DNA from: Bettongia penicillata ogilbyi
Lineage: Eukaryota > Chordata > Mammalia > Diprotodontia > Potoroidae
Direction of reading: 5' to 3'
DNA length: 64,000 nt
NCBI GenBank assembly: GCA_023548195.1
Contig: JAJHZJ010000023.1
Location: forward strand, 417,636 to 481,635
Under the pieces are notes generated by a model. It did not search any database and was not told where the DNA came from. It saw only the letters and a list, made by a program, of their open reading frames with translations. Position numbers and translations under genes: made by a program. The first letter of the stretch is position 1; each line of letters opens with the position of its first letter. Of this stretch, positions 61,700 to 64,000 are shown in pieces.

Positions 61700-64000
61700 C
61701 CAGTCAGTCAGCTAACATTTACTGTTGTTTTTGTTTTCGTAGCTTCAGGCAATTTGCTAAATGGTGGAAATACAAAGAAAGGCAATATACAATCCCTGCA
61801 AATCTAATGGGAAGACAAGAAGCAAATATAAGTAGCAACAAACTGTATCCGAGTTAAATTGAGGAAGTGGCTCAAAGATAGCACTGAGATTAAGAAGGAC
61901 TAAGAGGGAAAGGCATCTTGCAAGAAGGTGAGACTTTAGCAGAGACTTAAAGAAAGCTAGGGAAGCCCCCAAGGGGGGATGGAGAGGGAGAGCATTCCAG
62001 GCATGGGGAATGGACAGTCAGAGAAAACACTTGGAATCTAGAGATGCAGTGACTTGCTCTAGGAACATCTACCTTCACAGAGAATGTGTGGTAAAAGGTA
62101 TAAGAAGACTAGAAAGGTAAGGCTGGTTATAAAGAGCTTTGAATGCCAGAGAGGAGTTTATATTTGATCCTGGAGACAATAAGGAACTACTGGAGTTGAT
62201 AAAAAAGAGGGGTAATGTAACGCCAATGTGAGACCCATAGCTGCTGCTATGAATATACATTCTCCACGGTTGGTTTACAAAATATAGCAAACTCTCCTCT
62301 GATACAAACTCAAACATTTTATTTTTATTTTATTATTATTATATTTTTCATTCATTTACTATTATTATTTGAAATATCCCTATTAGGATAGCAGAAGGGA
62401 AGATTTAGTAAGGTATTCATCACCAATCTAGGGAGCACCAACATTTTTCTCCTTCAAGTGTCTCCAGAAGCAAGTTCCCCTGTAAATTCTTCCATAAGCC
62501 TCTCCATTCTCTCCTCTGCCCACCCCTTTCCTTCTAAACAATACAATATATACTGTTTCCAATCAAAGATTCAGCACTTAATTAGCTGAGTCAAGAAGCT
62601 TGGAAATCAGCACTTAATTGGGAAGATGTGGGAATCCCTGTGGTGCAGAGCCACTAAGCTCCATGTGAGGCCTATCAATGGGCAGGAAAGATCTTATATA
62701 CCACTAGCCTTACAGGTGAAATGGTGAGATTTGTCCTTTAGGAAGACGGCTGAATGGAGAATGGACTGGAGTAGGGAGGGCCTTATGGCAGGCAGCCCCA
62801 CCAGCAGCTATTGCAATAGTTCAGGCATGAGGTGACCAAAGCCTGCACCAAGGAGGGGGCAGGGTCAGAGAAGAGAAGGGGGACATATACAAGAGATCTT
62901 ACAAAGGTGAAATGAACAGAACTTGACCATTGATTGGATATGGGGGATTACAGGGAGTGAGGAGTCAAAGATGACACCTAGGTTGCAAGCCTGGGTGACT
63001 GGAAGGAAGGTGGTACTTTTGACAGTGATAGAGAAGTTCAGAATGGGAGAAGGTTTGGAGGGAAAGACAATAAGTTTAGTTCTGGATATGGTGAATTTAA
63101 AATGACTGTTGGATATCAACTCAACGTGTTTAATATGCATCTGGAGATGTGAGACTAGAAATCAGGTTAAGGCTGGATGGACAAATACATCTGAAAGTCA
63201 TCTACATAGAAATAATTGAATTATCAGTGGGAGCTGATGAGATAAGCAAGTGAAATAGTCTAAAGGGAGCAGGGCAGAGCCTTAGGGGCCCCCCACTGTT
63301 GGCAGATGTGGTGTAGTTGATGATCTAACAACTAAGAAGGTACAACCAGATAGGTAAGTGGAACCAAGAGAAAGCAGTGTCCTGAAAACCTAGAAAGAAG
63401 AAAGTGTCAGTGTCAAAGGTTGCAGAAAGTTCAGGAAGGGTGAACACTGAGAATAGGCCATTAGATTTGGCAATTAAGAGATTAGCAGCTTCTGCTGAAT
63501 AATAAAATTGGAAGTTTGACAAAAAAATAAAGTTAAGAAGAGAGTAAGAGGGAAAGAAGAGAAGGCACCAGTTGTAGATGACCTTCTCAAGAAGTTTAGT
63601 CCCGCAAAGGGAAGAGAGATAAAGGACCATGGCTAGTGGAAATGGATGGATCAAGTAGAGTTTCTTGAGGATGGGAGACATGACCATGTCTATATATGCC
63701 AGGCAAAGAGCAAGTAAACAGGGAGTGACTGAAAATTAGTGAGAGAGTAGAGATGATAGTGGGGCAGAAGGCACCATGATGATATGAGATGAGAGAGCTA
63801 GAGAAGAAAAAGGAGCTTATGAGGAATGGCCTCAATTTTTTTCAGGGAAATATGAGGCAAGGTTCTCAGCTAAGAGGGCTCGAGCAGGGAGAGCCATGGG
63901 AGTTTTGATGAGGGATGAAAAGCTGCTGTTGTGAGTGGAATAGTGAATCAATTAAAGAAGTAAAAAAGGATTGCTTTAGTGATCAAGAACATCAAATATT
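61700..64000 (-). repeat. L2 LINE, long antisense copy running off the window
   Basis: Complement of an L2 from the 3' end towards the reverse-transcriptase core: GCTAACATTTACTGTTGTTT, GAGAGCATTCCAGGCATGGG, AAGAAGACTAGAAAGGTAAG and GAAAACCTAGAAAGAAGAAA. Antisense residues TRTKLIVFPSKPSP-like and VTQACNLGVIFDSSLP (62865-63140), and LPLIAKSNGLFSVF-type text (63325-63687), are L2 blocks. An AT-rich break with unassigned sequence lies at 62310-62690. Confidence 0.85.

Noticed and set aside
53291..64000. Exons of SLC6A8, the 5' neighbour of PNCK in human
   Set aside because: No transporter-like membrane segments or family motifs were seen; the interval is repeats.

Overview
The window is vertebrate nuclear DNA and most likely metatherian (opossum, dasyurid or other marsupial). 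The evidence is the repeat content: abundant MIR/CORE-type tRNA-derived SINEs, long L2 (CR1-group) copies that still show reverse-transcriptase coding, L1 3' ends of a non-eutherian type, RTE/BovB-like LINEs, and SINEs with an RTE-derived tail. CpG is rare, (CA)n, (GA)n and (GATA)n arrays are common, and there are no bacterial-type gene arrays, CRISPRs or operons. Species cannot be fixed from the sequence alone.

One protein-coding gene is well supported. It is PNCK (CaM kinase I beta, pregnancy up-regulated non-ubiquitous CaM kinase), on the minus strand from about 51.85 kb to 44.89 kb. Ten coding exons, all with GT-AG introns, join to exactly 999 nt (332 residues plus stop). The protein has an intact kinase domain, activation-loop threonine and C-terminal autoinhibitory/calmodulin-binding segment. 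Candidate untranslated 5' exons lie at 52.6 and 53.1 kb inside a dense (CA)n/(TG)n cluster. About 2.2 kb past the last exon (42.64-42.90 kb) lies a diverged copy of that exon with its flanking sequence. PNCK is X-linked in human (Xq28), so an X-chromosomal origin is a reasonable inference.

Layout: 0-27.5 kb is almost entirely interspersed repeats (L2, L1, RTE, SINE, hAT), with apparently unique AT-rich blocks at 4.4-5.1 and 23.2-23.5 kb that look like non-coding regulatory DNA. 27.5-37 kb has fewer repeats and more unique sequence, including a GC-rich patch at 30.0-30.4 kb with two RFX X-box-like motifs and unique AT-rich blocks at 31.7-32.1 and 32.9-33.3 kb. 37-42.3 kb is repeats, including an L1 nested antisense inside another L1 with a perfect 10-bp target-site duplication. 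42.6-53.3 kb is the PNCK locus. 53.3-64 kb is again repeats, mostly nested L2 and L1.

Most open reading frames longer than 60 codons are chance frames in simple repeats or remnants of LINE reverse transcriptase. No intact tRNA, rRNA or second host gene was recognised. Repeat family names come from remembered consensus features, and boundaries are approximate unless stated.
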